The notes beneath the pieces were generated by a model, which saw only the letters and a list, made by a program, of their open reading frames with translations, was not told the DNA's origin and did no database searches. Made by a program: the position numbers and the translations under genes. From Helicoverpa zea (Eukaryota; Arthropoda; Insecta; Lepidoptera; Noctuidae), in assembly GCF_022581195.2 (NCBI RefSeq), contig NC_061452.1, positions 8,687,501 through 8,751,500 on the forward strand: 64,000 nucleotides of DNA. Reading direction: 5' to 3'. The number at the start of each line of letters is the position of its first letter. Position 1 is the first letter of the stretch. Shown piece after piece: positions 9,601-17,664 of this stretch.

Positions 9601-10875
9601 GGCCATCCGTGTGTGGCAGCGACGGCCGAACCTACCTGTCAGCCTGTCATCTGCGCACGCACTCCTGCCGGACACAGACCGACGTCGTAGTTCAGGCCTT
9701 TGGACCCTGCAGCGAGGAAACACCACACGTGCGCCGAGGTAGTCGCTCCAGTAGATCCAACCGCTCTTCCCTCACACGACAGAACTCCGACCCACACAGC
9801 CACACGCCTGACAGAACTTCGCTCAAAGACTTCGAGCACATCAAACAAAGCTCCAACTCACTGCAGTTCACTGACGCTTCCGTAGACACGAGTGATAGTG
9901 GCAAACCTGACAGTCCCGAACCCGAGTTGACATGTATCGACATACTCCCACCTATTGGATATCGCTAGAGTTGTAAGCTAGATGTATTGTAGAGTTGATT
10001 ATCGTCTTAGAATATATGATTTTAATCATTTAATTCAGATTTAATATCCTTCAACTGATAATTCGCAGAAAAAGTCTACACTCAATCTAGTAGTGTCGTA
10101 GAGAGTAACGCCGAAGGGAATTGTGGTAAATCTAGCAAAGATAAAGAGAAAGGTCAAACTTTAATTGACGATGTTGAAGAATTTGATTCTAATGAAGTAG
10201 AAGATTATTCAATGTACGAAGAGGTTATAGAGGAGAATAACCATGATATGTACGAAGTGCCTCTGTTCGATGGTCTAGCGAGAATGACGGCTCGCGCGAG
10301 GTTCCCCGCTAAACGCTTCGATATATGGGCCGAGGTGTCTGCTGTTTGCGGTAAGGGCGCATTAGTGAGTGCTTCCGGTACGAGGGACCATTTGTGGCTT
10401 GGATTTGTGGAGGATAGAGCTGTATTACGGTGGGACGCCGGTAGTGGGCCGTATGAGTTGCATACTGGGAAGGTTAAAATAGATGGGAAATCCAAGGTAT
10501 CTGCAAGGAGATATAAAAAGGATGCAGTGTTGAAGCTTGGGTCGTCAGTGGCGAGAGGTTCGTCTCAGGGACGAATGAGTTCCTTAGATGTCGATCCATT
10601 TATCTACATCGGTCATCCTCCGGATAACGTTACAAAGTTAGCATTTTATTCATTTGTATTTTAAGGATTCTATTTGAAGGGAAAGACAATGATTTTATTT
10701 GACGACTTGGTGCAGATTGTCAGGTGCGTCAGGTATCCCCGGCTTCGTGGGTTGCATCCACCGGCTGCGCGTGAGTGGCCGAGACTTGATCCCTCCGGCA
10801 CGAGGGCTCACTATCACATCGTCTGGGTTGCGATCCTGCACCCCGCACAATTTGGCCCGGCTTGTGTGCCCTTAA
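413..10875 (+). CDS. Agrin-like gene, 3' part (15 exons), 5' end outside the window
   Basis: Agrin is a secreted basement-membrane protein. Its follistatin-like modules, laminin-EGF modules and C-terminal laminin-G domains link laminin to cell-surface receptors. Joining 413-649, 886-1101, 1450-1662, 4155-4367, 4633-4733, 4810-4924, 5731-5967, 6490-6649, 6875-7046, 7581-7722, 8876-9136, 9252-9398, 9475-9738, 10069-10636 and 10716-10875 gives one open frame of about 1068 codons with matching phases at every junction. Module order is seven FS modules, a Cys-rich cassette, a CC-motif segment plus laminin EGF, a second laminin EGF, an eighth FS module, a Ser/acid-rich linker, one LamG and stop. 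This matches the FS-LE-LE-FS-LamG order of agrin. I see no SEA domain and no second or third LamG, which vertebrate agrin has. The domain chain is seen directly; the name agrin rests on that order. Confidence 0.85.
650..885 (+). other. Intron with a SINE-tail relic
   Basis: This is an intron between two FS exons. At about 687-720 the stretch GTTGGGAAAAGGCTAGGCCGATGATGATGATA resembles, in two halves, the 3' end of the SINE seen inverted at 12403-12784, so it is probably an old SINE tail. Confidence 0.5.
886..1101 (+). CDS. Agrin-like exon: follistatin/Kazal module 2
   Basis: A complete FS module lies in one phase 1-1 exon. It has DPCSGVTC, CRCAEPCP, SPVCASDGKTYSNEC, HRESC and FKGQC. Acceptor TTCCAG|AT; donor TCGG|GTTAGT is weaker than its neighbours. 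The Kazal core (VCASDGKTYSNEC) is canonical. Confidence 0.9.
1102..1449 (+). other. Intron, no other feature seen
   Basis: An AT-rich intron of 348 bases between FS exons. An in-frame ATG at 1377 lies upstream of the next acceptor and is read here as intronic, because the acceptor ATCATCAG at 1449 keeps the phase. Confidence 0.6.
1450..1662 (+). CDS. Agrin-like exon: follistatin/Kazal module 3
   Basis: A phase 1-1 exon of 213 nt encodes NPCAEVEC, GAEC, CACPPPCEP, RPVCGSDSRTHDSEC, RRAAC and HAGAC. All expected FS cysteines are present. Donor TTGTG|GTATGT. Confidence 0.9.
2050..2470 (+). repeat. Three tandem 140-bp units (left arm)
   Basis: Each unit begins near CTGAAAATGTCGATATGACG and ends near GTGTCCACCATC, with spacing of exactly 140 bases between TGACGTCA motifs at 2066, 2206 and 2346. 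Inverted copies lie at 3659, 3799 and 3939. Confidence 0.85.
2500..3470 (+). repeat. Six degenerate ~150-bp tandem repeats (transposon core)
   Basis: Related blocks start near 2541, 2691, 2842, 2991, 3142 and 3295. Each has ATGTTGCATTTAAAAAG-like and CTAACAATT-like segments separated by an ACCTATCGATAAT-like segment. They are diverged from one another and have no coding potential. Confidence 0.7.
4155..4367 (+). CDS. Agrin-like exon: follistatin/Kazal module 4
   Basis: A phase 1-1 exon of 213 nt, the same length as module 3. It encodes NGVCADRVC, GGEC, CRCPRC, APVCGSDGISYGNRC, LEAC and YDGPC. Acceptor ATCCAG|GT; donor TTGCA|GTGAGT. The exon is strongly GC-rich compared with the flanking transposon and intron. 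Confidence 0.9.
4633..4733 (+). CDS. Agrin-like exon: follistatin module 5, N-terminal half
   Basis: This exon carries the EGF-like half of an FS module: GCENKKC, YAVC and CVCPKHC. It enters in phase 1 and leaves in phase 0 at ACT|GTAAGT. The Kazal half is on the next exon. Confidence 0.85.
4810..4924 (+). CDS. Agrin-like exon: follistatin module 5, Kazal half
   Basis: It starts in phase 0 after TTGCAG and encodes EEVCGTDNKTYSSVC, DTAC and MGSC before the donor TGCG|GTGAGT (phase 1). Together with 4633-4733 it completes one FS module split by a 76-bp intron. Confidence 0.87.
5052..5562 (-). mobile_element. tRNA-derived SINE, interrupted by a LINE tail
   Basis: On the minus strand the head carries Pol III promoter boxes: A box TGGCCTAGTGGG (5542-5553) and B box GGTTCGAATCC (5499-5509). 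The body matches the SINE at 12403-12784 through the segment around 5236-5311, but the 3' part (5080-5230, with CTGGGCACAGGCCTCCTCCCA on the plus strand) is different. TTTTGACA at about 5044-5051 and 5563-5570 may be its target duplication. A LINE 3' fragment splits it at 5312-5484. Confidence 0.75.
5312..5484 (-). mobile_element. 5'-truncated R1-like LINE 3' end, inserted in a SINE
   Basis: This is the reverse complement of the 3' UTR found at about 25050-25206 and 25940-26094, including the GACACTCCCTCACCGCTGCT segment and the poly-A tail (poly-T here). It is flanked by TACTTGCCTGACC (5299-5311) and TACTTGCTTGACC (5485-5497), a 13-bp target duplication with one mismatch. Confidence 0.85.
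5731..5967 (+). CDS. Agrin-like exon: follistatin/Kazal module 6
   Basis: Phase 1-1 exon after TTACAG. It encodes ESCADIAC, CARGAC, CQAACAE, EPVCADNRRTYPHHC, RRSAC and YYGEC, then an acidic TETDENNT tail, and the donor GCAG|GTTCGT. The 3' half of this exon plus its donor is repeated at 6084-6214. Confidence 0.88.
6084..6214 (+). pseudogene. Partial duplicate of the module-6 exon (or a second, cryptic exon)
   Basis: This 131-bp block matches 5855-5985 at a constant offset of 229 bases without indels. It covers the C-terminal Kazal half of module 6, the donor and the first intron bases. About ten substitutions separate the copies: eight are synonymous in the module-6 frame and two change residues (P to A, A to V). 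The first half of the module is missing and no clean acceptor in phase is evident. An AG at about 6064 exists but joins in an unproven frame. It may be an exon relic, an alternative exon, or a mis-placed allelic fragment from assembly. Confidence 0.6.
6490..6649 (+). CDS. Agrin-like exon: linker and follistatin module 7, N-terminal half
   Basis: It starts after TTTCAG in phase 1 with a hydrophilic, acidic linker (about 30 residues), then the FS start VCARVQC, EATC. It leaves in phase 2 at CCCAG|GTTCCT. The rest of the module is on 6875-7046. Confidence 0.78.
6875..7046 (+). CDS. Agrin-like exon: follistatin module 7, Kazal half
   Basis: It continues in phase 2 after CCCCAG as RCACLFDC, a run of seven alanines, SSAPVCASDLRLYPTLC, KLEAC and LALC, ending in phase 0 at GAG|GTAATT. 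The alanine run sits between the EGF-like and Kazal halves and is unusual for this module. Cysteine spacing is otherwise normal. Confidence 0.82.
7216..7430 (+). repeat. Probable dispersed LINE 3' tail in an intron
   Basis: A GC-rich block (GGTGGGGGACTGGATGCC to about 7380) sits inside an AT-rich intron and ends in an A-rich tail (ACAACAAAAAAAAAATAATAA, about 7408-7428), like a truncated LINE 3' end. No other copy occurs in the window, so the assignment is by look only. Confidence 0.4.
7581..7722 (+). CDS. Agrin-like exon: cysteine-rich cassette
   Basis: Phase 0 start after ATCACAG, phase 1 end at AAAG|GTTTGA. It encodes FRPCGDDEPLTDAEG, IDCGGGP, KDCPVGSYC and RCCRK. This C...DCG.GP...DCP.GSYC...CC layout resembles the lustrin-type or similar small Cys-rich repeats found in invertebrate extracellular proteins. 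The phase joins perfectly to both neighbours. Confidence 0.75.
7723..8875 (+). other. Intron, no other supported feature
   Basis: An AT-rich intron of 1153 bases. I see no further FS or EGF exon in it, and no repeat that also occurs elsewhere in the window. Confidence 0.5.
8876..9136 (+). CDS. Agrin-like exon: CC-motif segment and laminin-EGF module 1
   Basis: It encodes KKGCQESWHGCCADG, then GPGGAGCP, then a laminin-type EGF: CGCHRLGSV, CDEEGQCACRPGVGG, CDRCEPGYWGL and the final GC. Eight laminin-EGF cysteines are visible. A second AG nine bases downstream (CAG|TAGTC at 8885) keeps the same frame, so a three-residue-shorter form is possible. Donor ATAC|GTAAGT, phase 1. Confidence 0.87.
9252..9398 (+). 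CDS. Agrin-like exon: laminin-EGF module 2
   Basis: Phase 1-1 exon after TTCTAG. It encodes CGCSAFGSV, CEQMTGRCVCKPGIQG, CTVCSNHEHTLGPNGC, a complete laminin-type EGF. Donor GACC|GTAAGT. Confidence 0.88.
9475..9738 (+). CDS. Agrin-like exon: follistatin/Kazal module 8
   Basis: After ACAG it encodes TNCDHMTC, GAHC, CECGTSEC, PSVCGSDGRTYLSAC, THSC and FGPC, the FS module expected after the two laminin EGFs in agrin. The donor is uncertain. GAG|GTAGTC at 9739 gives the right phase (1) for the next exon, and a later phase-1 GT at 9892 also would. Without splicing the frame stays open to a TAG at 9966-9968. Confidence 0.8.
9739..9968 (+). other. Ser/Thr-rich open read-through after FS module 8
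   Basis: The frame of the preceding exon continues for about 76 codons past the proposed donor before TAG. The peptide is rich in Ser, Thr, Asp and Pro, with no low-quality intron look (GC content like the exons). It may be a retained-intron C-terminus, or true exon sequence if a later donor such as 9892 is used. Confidence 0.45.
10069..10636 (+). CDS. Agrin-like exon: acidic linker and most of the laminin-G domain
   Basis: It starts in phase 1 after TTCGCAG. First comes a Ser/Lys and then strongly Asp/Glu-rich linker of about 60 residues, then a laminin-G domain from VPLFDGLARMTARARFP to YIGHPPDNVTK, with LWLGFVEDRAVLRWDAGSGP in the expected mid-domain strand pattern. It ends in phase 2 at CAAA|GTTAGC. 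Confidence 0.82.
10716..10875 (+). CDS. Agrin-like terminal exon: end of laminin-G, stop codon
   Basis: A 79-bp intron separates it from the previous exon. It encodes SGIPGFVGCIHRLRVSG, the hallmark LamG GFxGCI motif, then SCTPHNLARLVCP and TAA at 10873-10875. The two closing cysteines of LamG are present. A candidate AATAAA lies at 11058-11063, about 185 bases downstream. Confidence 0.83.
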
Positions 10876-11640
10876 CGATTAATCATATTAATTTGATGAT
10901 TTGTGATTAATCACATTATTATTTGTGCCATTAAATGTTGTTATAACTTTTGCTCATTGTCAATACTTGATGATGTTATTGTTTTTGTTGAAATAATTTA
11001 TATAATTGTAATTCACTCTAAGTTCTTGATCACAAGAACACTGTTACTAGTAGTTTAAATAAATAATCAATAACAGTTAAATTTAACAGATTTTAATGTA
11101 GATATTGCAGTAATTATACTTATAATTCTTGGAACTATTGTACTGAAACTACTATCTAATACTATGGCTATACCTTGCAATGTGATATTCGTGGAACTGT
11201 GACTTCATACGGTTTCTAATACTGTAACATATTGTTATCTTTAACATATCTAATTCTATGCATTTTATAATAAATTATCTCCTTTTATATAATACAGTTA
11301 TTTGAAATATTTATGTTTTTCATTGCTTATGCATACGACAGGCTCGGAAAGAGTATCAGCTTACCGATACAAGACATCTGCCTATCGGTGTAGACCACCC
11401 CTAGTTACTGAACTAAGTCGACACATTTTAACTCGTTTGCATTAAGACTTCCCGTTTTATTCCATATCGATTATCGAGGATGCCACATGTGGAGAAGAAA
11501 ACATGTATGTTTTGAACCTGAGCATTTGATTTAGATACTAATATAATGAACAGCTGGCTGTTACGTAGCTTGATGGGACAGTCTTCTGTCAAGACAACAA
11601 CAGATCTTGCCCTGTATTGTTATTATTTATATTTCTCTGA
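10876..11640 (+). other. 3' UTR and intergenic sequence
   Basis: AT-rich sequence after the agrin stop codon with no further EGF or LamG exon that I can recognise. The first few hundred bases are probably 3' UTR. Confidence 0.5.
11058..11063 (+). promoter_or_regulatory. Candidate polyadenylation signal of the agrin-like gene
   Basis: AATAAA lies about 185 bases after the stop codon in AT-rich sequence. Other AATAAA motifs follow (for example near 11269), so the true cleavage site is not determined. Confidence 0.4.
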
Positions 11641-11644
11641 GGGA

Positions 11645-11960
11645 TCGCATCAGAAATGAGGTAATCCGTCAGAGAACCAAGGTCATCGACATAGCCCACC
11701 GAATCAGCAAGCTAAAGTGGCAGTGAGCTGGTCATAATAGCCGAAGAACCGATAACCGTTGGGGTAAACGAGTTCTAGAGTGGAGACCACGCCTCGGCAA
11801 ACGCAGTGTAGGACGTCGTCAGGCACGGTGGAGTGATGACTTGCGCAAGACGGCTGGCAGGAGCTGGATGCGAGAAGCCGAAAATCGATCTCAGTGGCGT
11901 GCACTTGGAGAGGCCTATGTCTAGCAGTGGACTGCGATAGGCTGATGATGATGTTATTAT
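11645..11960 (+). mobile_element. RTE-type LINE relic (RT C-terminus and tail)
   Basis: The plus strand reads IRNEVIRQRTKVIDIAHR, then LKWQ, stop, AGH, then RWGKRVLEWRPR, then RWSDDLRKTAG, WRALGEAYV, stop, QWT, and ends in a GATGATGATG tail. This is the conserved C-terminal region of lepidopteran RTE-like endonuclease-reverse transcriptases. At least two in-frame stops and one small frame shift near 11736 show it is dead. Confidence 0.8.
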
Positions 11961-12402
11961 TTATATGCAGTTCTGAATCGTGTGTCACTTGGTTATTTAT
12001 CCAGCTTAACCGCATTATATTCAAATCGGTCAATTCATACAATGAAAGCTCTAGACTTTTCGGCTTTGATGTCAAAGACCGCCGATAGAATCTAAAACGT
12101 TGTACATAAAACAAAATGCCCATTAATTCAGTCAATAACACGGCAATCAAAGGACGGAACCACACTATAATTCGAGTTATAATACTTTGCCCTCGGTTTT
12201 ATAGCCTGCCTATTATTTCCTTATCAGCGTTTCACCCCCACTTGCCTTTCATAATCTCTGTTATCGGTGTCTGCTCCATAAAAGTCGAGATTTCCAAATT
12301 TAAAACCATTATGTACGAATAAGTGAAACTCGTAAACTAATTTTATAAGATTTTTTAACGACAGCATAGTTTTTAATAGGTGTTTCATTCAAAATCAAAA
12401 TC

Positions 12403-12784
12403 ATCATCCTCCGAGCCTTTTCCCAAACTATGTTGGGGTCGGCTTCCAGTCTAACCGGATTCAGCTGAGTACCAGTGCTTTACAAGAAGCGACTGCCTAT
12501 CTGACCTCCTCAACCCAGTTACCCGGGCAACCCGATACCCCTTGATTAGACTGGTGTCAGACTTACTGGCTTCTGACTACCCGTAACGACTGCCAAGGAT
12601 GTTCAATGACAGCCGGGACCTACAGTTTAACGTGCCATCCGAAACACAGTCATTGGTGTCTAAGGTACATTTAGAAAGTACATACAAACTTAGAAAAGTT
12701 GCATTGGTACTTGCCTGACCTGGAATCGAACCCGCGCCCTCTTACTCGAGAGGTTAGTTCTTTGCCCACTAGGCCACCACGACT
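12403..12784 (-). mobile_element. tRNA-derived SINE, intact
   Basis: Read on the minus strand it has A box TGGCCTAGTGGG (12765-12776), B box GGTTCGATTCC (12722-12732), a long body and a GGAGGATGATGA 3' end. TCAAAATCAAAATC flanks it on both sides (12389-12402 and 12785-12798), a 14-bp target duplication inside a (TCAAAA)n tract. Confidence 0.87.
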
Positions 12785-12858
12785 TCAAAATCAAAATCAA
12801 AATCAAAATCTTTTTATTTCACATAGGCCTTTGCAGGCACCTATGAAACGTCACATTA
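12785..12858 (-). repeat. (TTTTGA)n LINE tail, split by the long-TIR element
   Basis: A (TCAAAA)n tract followed by TTTTTATTTCACATAGGCC... looks like the 3' end of a lepidopteran LINE or similar repeat on the minus strand. Its continuation (GTTCCAAAAAGTTGGTCTCATGG...) resumes at 14676 after the inserted element. Confidence 0.5.
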
Positions 12859-14672
12859 TAGTGCAGTCATTGAAGCATTATTGCTACGATTTTTTTTACT
12901 GTGAACCGATTTGCATGAAATTTTGGAACTAGGTTCATCTTACCCTTAACCTTAAAAGTGAATATGATTTGAACTCCGCCACCCCCCCCTGGGGGTGGTT
13001 GCCACCCCTTCTTTGGGGTGAATATTTTTTTTGCAAAATAACCTCGGATATCGATAGAAGACCTAATTTTAAGCAAAAGTTGTCTTTAAAGTTTAAAAAA
13101 AAATCCAATACTTTTCAAGTTATTGGCAATTGAAAATTCGCAATTTTTTCACGTTTTTCATCGGTTTTTTGCAAATATCTCCAAAAATATACGTTTTATC
13201 GAAAATGTATAAAGAACAAAATTGTAGCAGGTAAAACAACGAACACTTAGTTTTTTTATAAAATGTCCTAAGTGCAATATTAAGCTAGATATTAAAGATC
13301 AAAGCCGTTTTTTATTTTGTCTGAAATTTAATCGTTGTGGTCAATGCCATGTAGCGGCGAGTAGATGCATTTTATAAATTCTAATAAAAATGGGTTTTGT
13401 AGTGCTTGAAATAAGCTTTAAGATGAGCACTATTAAAAGTCTTTTGCACGTAAAATAAGTGAGCTGTATTGCAAATAAGGGGAGCATCTTATATTTTTTC
13501 TTTTAAATCAATGGGTTTCATAAGTGCCATTTCCACCAAAATTAAAATTAATCGTATTCCGCCTAGGATTAACTTTATTATGAAGAGTTTGATAGATAGT
13601 ATCAGTTTGGCTGCTTCAGGACAGATATTTTTCAAAAAAGTCGCGATTAACGAAAATAACAAAATTTCAAATTAAAGAAAAACCCACTTGTTTTTCATAA
13701 TATCTCAAAAATTACGACAGATACGTATAAAAGTGTACTGATAAAAAAATTAGGTATTTTTCTGACAAACAATTAGGTTTGTTTGTTTTTTCTGTCGAAC
13801 AAAAATTGACGGAGATATGATTGTTTAAAGAGCGCGTGGCAGCGCAATCACAGCCTCTCTTAAGCCCTTTAACCCTTCACCGTTTTAGAAAAAAGTTCTT
13901 TACTATATATTGCAATGATGGATGTTGTAGCTCTCTTAATTACTTTTACAGTGTTTTTTTATAAATTGTGATAGCATGAAAATTGAAGGAGTTACGGTCC
14001 AAAAACTTGTCATATTTTTTTCTACTTAGTAACTGAAAACTTCGGAGTATCAATATTTGGAGCAATGTGAGAGTAGGCAGTATAATAAAGAGTCACAACT
14101 ATTGTAATGTGTTTATATGTAACCGGAAAATAATAAAACTCGTAAATTGATCAACTTACTAAAATAATATATGGCATAAACTACGTCGATTAAATTTCAG
14201 ACAAAATAAAAAACGGCTTTGATCTTTAATATCTAGCTTAATATTGCACTTAGAACAGTTTATAAAAAAAACGAATTGTTCGTTGTTTTACCTGCTACAA
14301 TTTTGTTCTTTATACATTTTCCATAAAATGTATATTTTTGGAGATATTTGCAAAAAACCGATGAAAAACGTGAAAAAATTGCGAATTTTCAATTGCCAAT
14401 AACTTGAAAAGTATTGGATTTTTTTTTAAACTTTAAAGACAACTTATGCTTAAAATTAGGTCTTCTATCGATATCCGAGGTTATTTTGCAAAAAAAATAT
14501 TCACCCCAAAGAAGGGGTGGCAACCACCCCCAGGGGGGGTGGCGGAGTTCAAATCATATTCACTTTTGAAGTTAAGGGTAGGATGAACCTAATTCCAAAA
14601 TTTCATGCAAATCGGTTCACAGTAAAAAAATTCGGAGGTTAGACCGTATTTTTCGCTTCAATGACTGCACTA
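12859..14672. mobile_element. 1.8 kb DNA element with long terminal inverted repeats, TTA flanks
   Basis: The left arm 12859 to about 13335 and the right arm about 14190 to 14672 are inverted copies about 475 bp long, including a CCACCCCCAGGGGGTGG-type internal palindrome and a GAGATATTTGCAAAAAACCGATG segment. TTA occurs at both edges (12856-12858 and 14673-14675), compatible with the 3-bp target duplication of PIF/Harbinger elements. The core 13335-14190 has no long ORF, so it is a non-autonomous element. Confidence 0.8.
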
Positions 14673-15226
14673 TTAGTTCCACGGTTCCAAAAAGTTGGTC
14701 TCATGGAGAAGAGCCGGCAAGAAACTCCATAGATACTCTTTTTTAAAAAGTAATACAGTCACAGTAAAAACAGTCTATTACATAACAATAATAAGCTCAC
14801 AAAATTATACAATGCAAGAAAGTTAAACTGAAAATCTATACTATGCAAATTATATCATTTTTATCTAGCACTTCTTTTGACGGAAGTTTATAAAGACAAT
14901 GGTCTTGTTTACCTACGTGGGCAACGTGAGACATCAAGAAATGTAAGTATGACTGAAGCTTATTCAGTGTATATGTAGGAGTGCTTCAGATACGTCTCTT
15001 CGAAACTACGGGCAGTAACAATAGGAAGGAGTACACAGCAGAAATACATAACATGACTTTTTTTTAATTGACTTTTTTTCCCCTTTTTGTTTCTACATTC
15101 AGTTATGTCCACTTATCTGTTATTAATTTGAATGTGTAGTTTTAATTTTAGAAGTTAAGTAGTGTTTTACTAGACTGTTTAAGTATGCATGCAGGATTCA
15201 CATCGAGTAGATATCAATCTTATGTA
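14673..15226. other. Remainder of the split repeat, then unassigned DNA
   Basis: The first about 70 bases continue the repeat interrupted at 12858 (GGTTCCAAAAAGTTGGTCTC, AAGAAACTCCATAGATACTC). The rest is AT-rich sequence with nothing I can support. Confidence 0.4.
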
Positions 15227-15607
15227 TGTCACCGGAAAACAACAAGATCCGTAAGTTTATCAATTTACTAGGAAGTTTATAAACTTTCGTAAGATTCTAA
15301 ACGGGAGATAAATTGTAATATTTTACGTCCAGATTTTCGTAAATTGATAAACTTACTGAACTCACTCGTAAAATAATAAGTAAGCAGTAACCAAACGCTA
15401 CGCGCGATCTGATTGGTTGGCTGTCACGTGTCACTTCTCCTTCCTAAGCATTGCCACTATGAACATTGACCAATCAGAGAGCAGTGTGTTATTTTACGTA
15501 TTTTAAAGATCGTATATTTAAAAGAATTTCTGTGATTGGTCGAGCCATATAAAATCTTACGAATAGATATTCGTTAGTTTTTAAAGGATGATGGGTAAAA
15601 TTGGCCG

Positions 15608-16620
15608 GTATATCCAATGAAAACCATTCGCATATCAAATGATAGCTTATACCCTAAGCTTCATTTTTTGTTATGGGCAAAACCTTCTAAACCACCGGAG
15701 AAAGAAGATATAATACCTGATAGCATAGGACAGCCCATGGACTTGAACCACTTCAGTGCGTATGGGAGGGATGTTTAAGTGCATTATTATTGTCAATAAT
15801 TGTCAGAACGAGTCACAGAAGGTGTCTGTGCCCATTTTTTCCAAGTTTATTGAAAAAAAAAGATTATTTAGCAGGTAGTATTTACAAAGTATGGTGTACA
15901 TATTCCGCCGTTCTGGTGAGTCTAACCAGCATAACCAATGAAAACCATTTGCATATCAAATGATAGCTTATACCCTAAGCTTTATTTTTTGTTATGGGCA
16001 AAACCTTGTAACCCTCCGGAGAACGAAGATATGACACTTGATAGCATAGGACAGCCTATGGACTTCAACCACTTCATTTTGTATGGGAGAGATGTTTAAG
16101 TGCATTATATTATTGTCAATAATTGTCAGAACGAGTCACAGAAGGTGTCTGTGCCCATATTTTCCAAGTTTATTGAAAAAAAAAAACGATTATTTAGCAG
16201 GTAGTATTTACAACGTATGGTGTACGTATTCCGCAATTCCGGTGAGTCTAACCGGTATATCCAATAAAAACCATTTGCACATCAAATGATAGCTTATGTC
16301 ATAAGCTTCATTTTTTATTATGGGCAAAATATTATACCGGAGAACGAAGATATGACACTTGATAGCATAGGACAGCCCATGGACTTGAACCACTTCATTT
16401 TGTATGAGAGGGCTGTTAAGTGCATTATATTATTGTCAATATCAGTCAGGACGTGTCACAGAAGGTGCATGTGTCCATATTAAAAAAATATTAAAAATAT
16501 AACAGTTAGTATTCACAACGTAAGGTGTAACTATTCCGCTGTTCCAGTGAGTTTAACCGGCATAATCAATAATATCCATTATTGGTGGAACATTGTTAAC
16601 CACTGGGGAAAAAAGATATC
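15608..16620 (+). repeat. Three-and-a-bit tandem copies of a ~320-bp unit
   Basis: Units begin near AACCAATGAAAACCATT at 15611, 15932, 16258 and a diverged 16563. Each contains GATAGCTTATACCCTAAGC, GATAGCATAGGACAGCCCATGG and GAGTCACAGAAGGTGTCTGT. Short ORFs in it repeat with the unit and are not genes. Confidence 0.85.
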
Positions 16621-16687
16621 AGTCCTGTAAGCCTACGACTGCCTATGGAATTAAACTACTTTGGCACGTATGGTATATAAGAAAAAC

Positions 16688-16883
16688 CTATCTTCTTATC
16701 TATAATATAAAAATGAATCGTAAAATGTGTTGGTAAGCGCATAACTCAACAACGCCTGGACCAATTTGGCTAATTCTTTTTTGTTGTGTTTGTTATTGTC
16801 AGGAGAAGGTTCTTATGAAAAAAAAATAGGGTAAAGTAGAGAAGTCAGTTGACGGGAGCGAAGCCGCGGGCAAAAGCTAGTTA
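16688..16883 (+). mobile_element. Probable Helitron-like or MITE fragment
   Basis: The block from TCTTCTTATCTATAATAT to GGGAGCGAAGCCGCGGGCAAAAGCTAGT is a familiar dispersed lepidopteran sequence. The CTAG-T end with a nearby GC hairpin fits a Helitron 3' end, and no target duplication is seen. It is nested in the larger TIR element. Confidence 0.45.
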
Positions 16884-17664
16884 TTAATAACGTAGCTTTT
16901 CCACCACTGAAAGATTTTCCAAATCAGTTCAGTCAAGTTCGTAGCCTATTTAATGCAAATACTTGTCGGGCACAGACATCATCATCAAGCTGGGGTGGGT
17001 CGCTACTTTTCTAATAATTCGACAACCCAGGGCCGACTATCCCAGTGCCGCAGAACGAGGAAATGCTATTTCCAATAATGGAAATAATATACGGTGGTAG
17101 AAGTAAAAGTTTTTATGTTTTATTTTGCTATTAAAACAATTATGCCTAGTTAAGACCGATTTTAATTGATAGTCTACCCTAGGCTTACTTAAATAAGTGA
17201 TAAGTTGACGAAAATACATCATACAATGAATTTTTCTACTATGGATTTTATTTTAACAAAAAAAAAATGGTGCAAAAAGTATAACTCTTTTGTGCCCGAT
17301 TGTACTTATTTCCGGTCGATTCTTGACATGGACTGTTTTATTTCAGTAACTGTAGGGTATAAGCAATAATATAATATACATTAGAACTTTATTGGTTATC
17401 AGGCCAGGGTTCATACAAAATTGCCCATCATCCTTTACCGTATGACGTCGGAAATTGATAAATTTACGAAAATGTGGACGTAAAATATTACAATTTATCT
17501 CCCGTTTAGAATCTTACGAAAGTTTATAAACTTCCTAGTAAATTGATAAACTTACGGATCTTGTTATTTTCCGGTGACATGTACATGAAATATCGACTGC
17601 TTGTTAGTTAATTAATAGATTGTATATCAGTTTTGTGAATTAAATAATAATAAAAAAAAACATG

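Larger units (their letters stand above)
15227..17579. mobile_element. 2.35 kb TIR element carrying a satellite, TGTA flanks
   Basis: The left end starts TGTCACCGGAAAACAACAAG and the right end is its near-perfect reverse complement, ending at 17579. The inverted repeats run about 130 bp (CGTAAGTTTATCAATTTACT... , ATCTCCCGTTTAGAATC...). TGTA flanks both ends (15223-15226 and 17580-17583). A further inner inverted segment (AAAGGATGATGGG) occurs near 15585 and 17435. It contains three 320-bp tandem repeats and a small Helitron-like insertion but no transposase. Confidence 0.8.

Noticed and set aside
15608..16483. Repeated 60-70 codon ORFs
   Set aside because: They recur with the 320-bp tandem repeat and do not look like protein-coding sequence.
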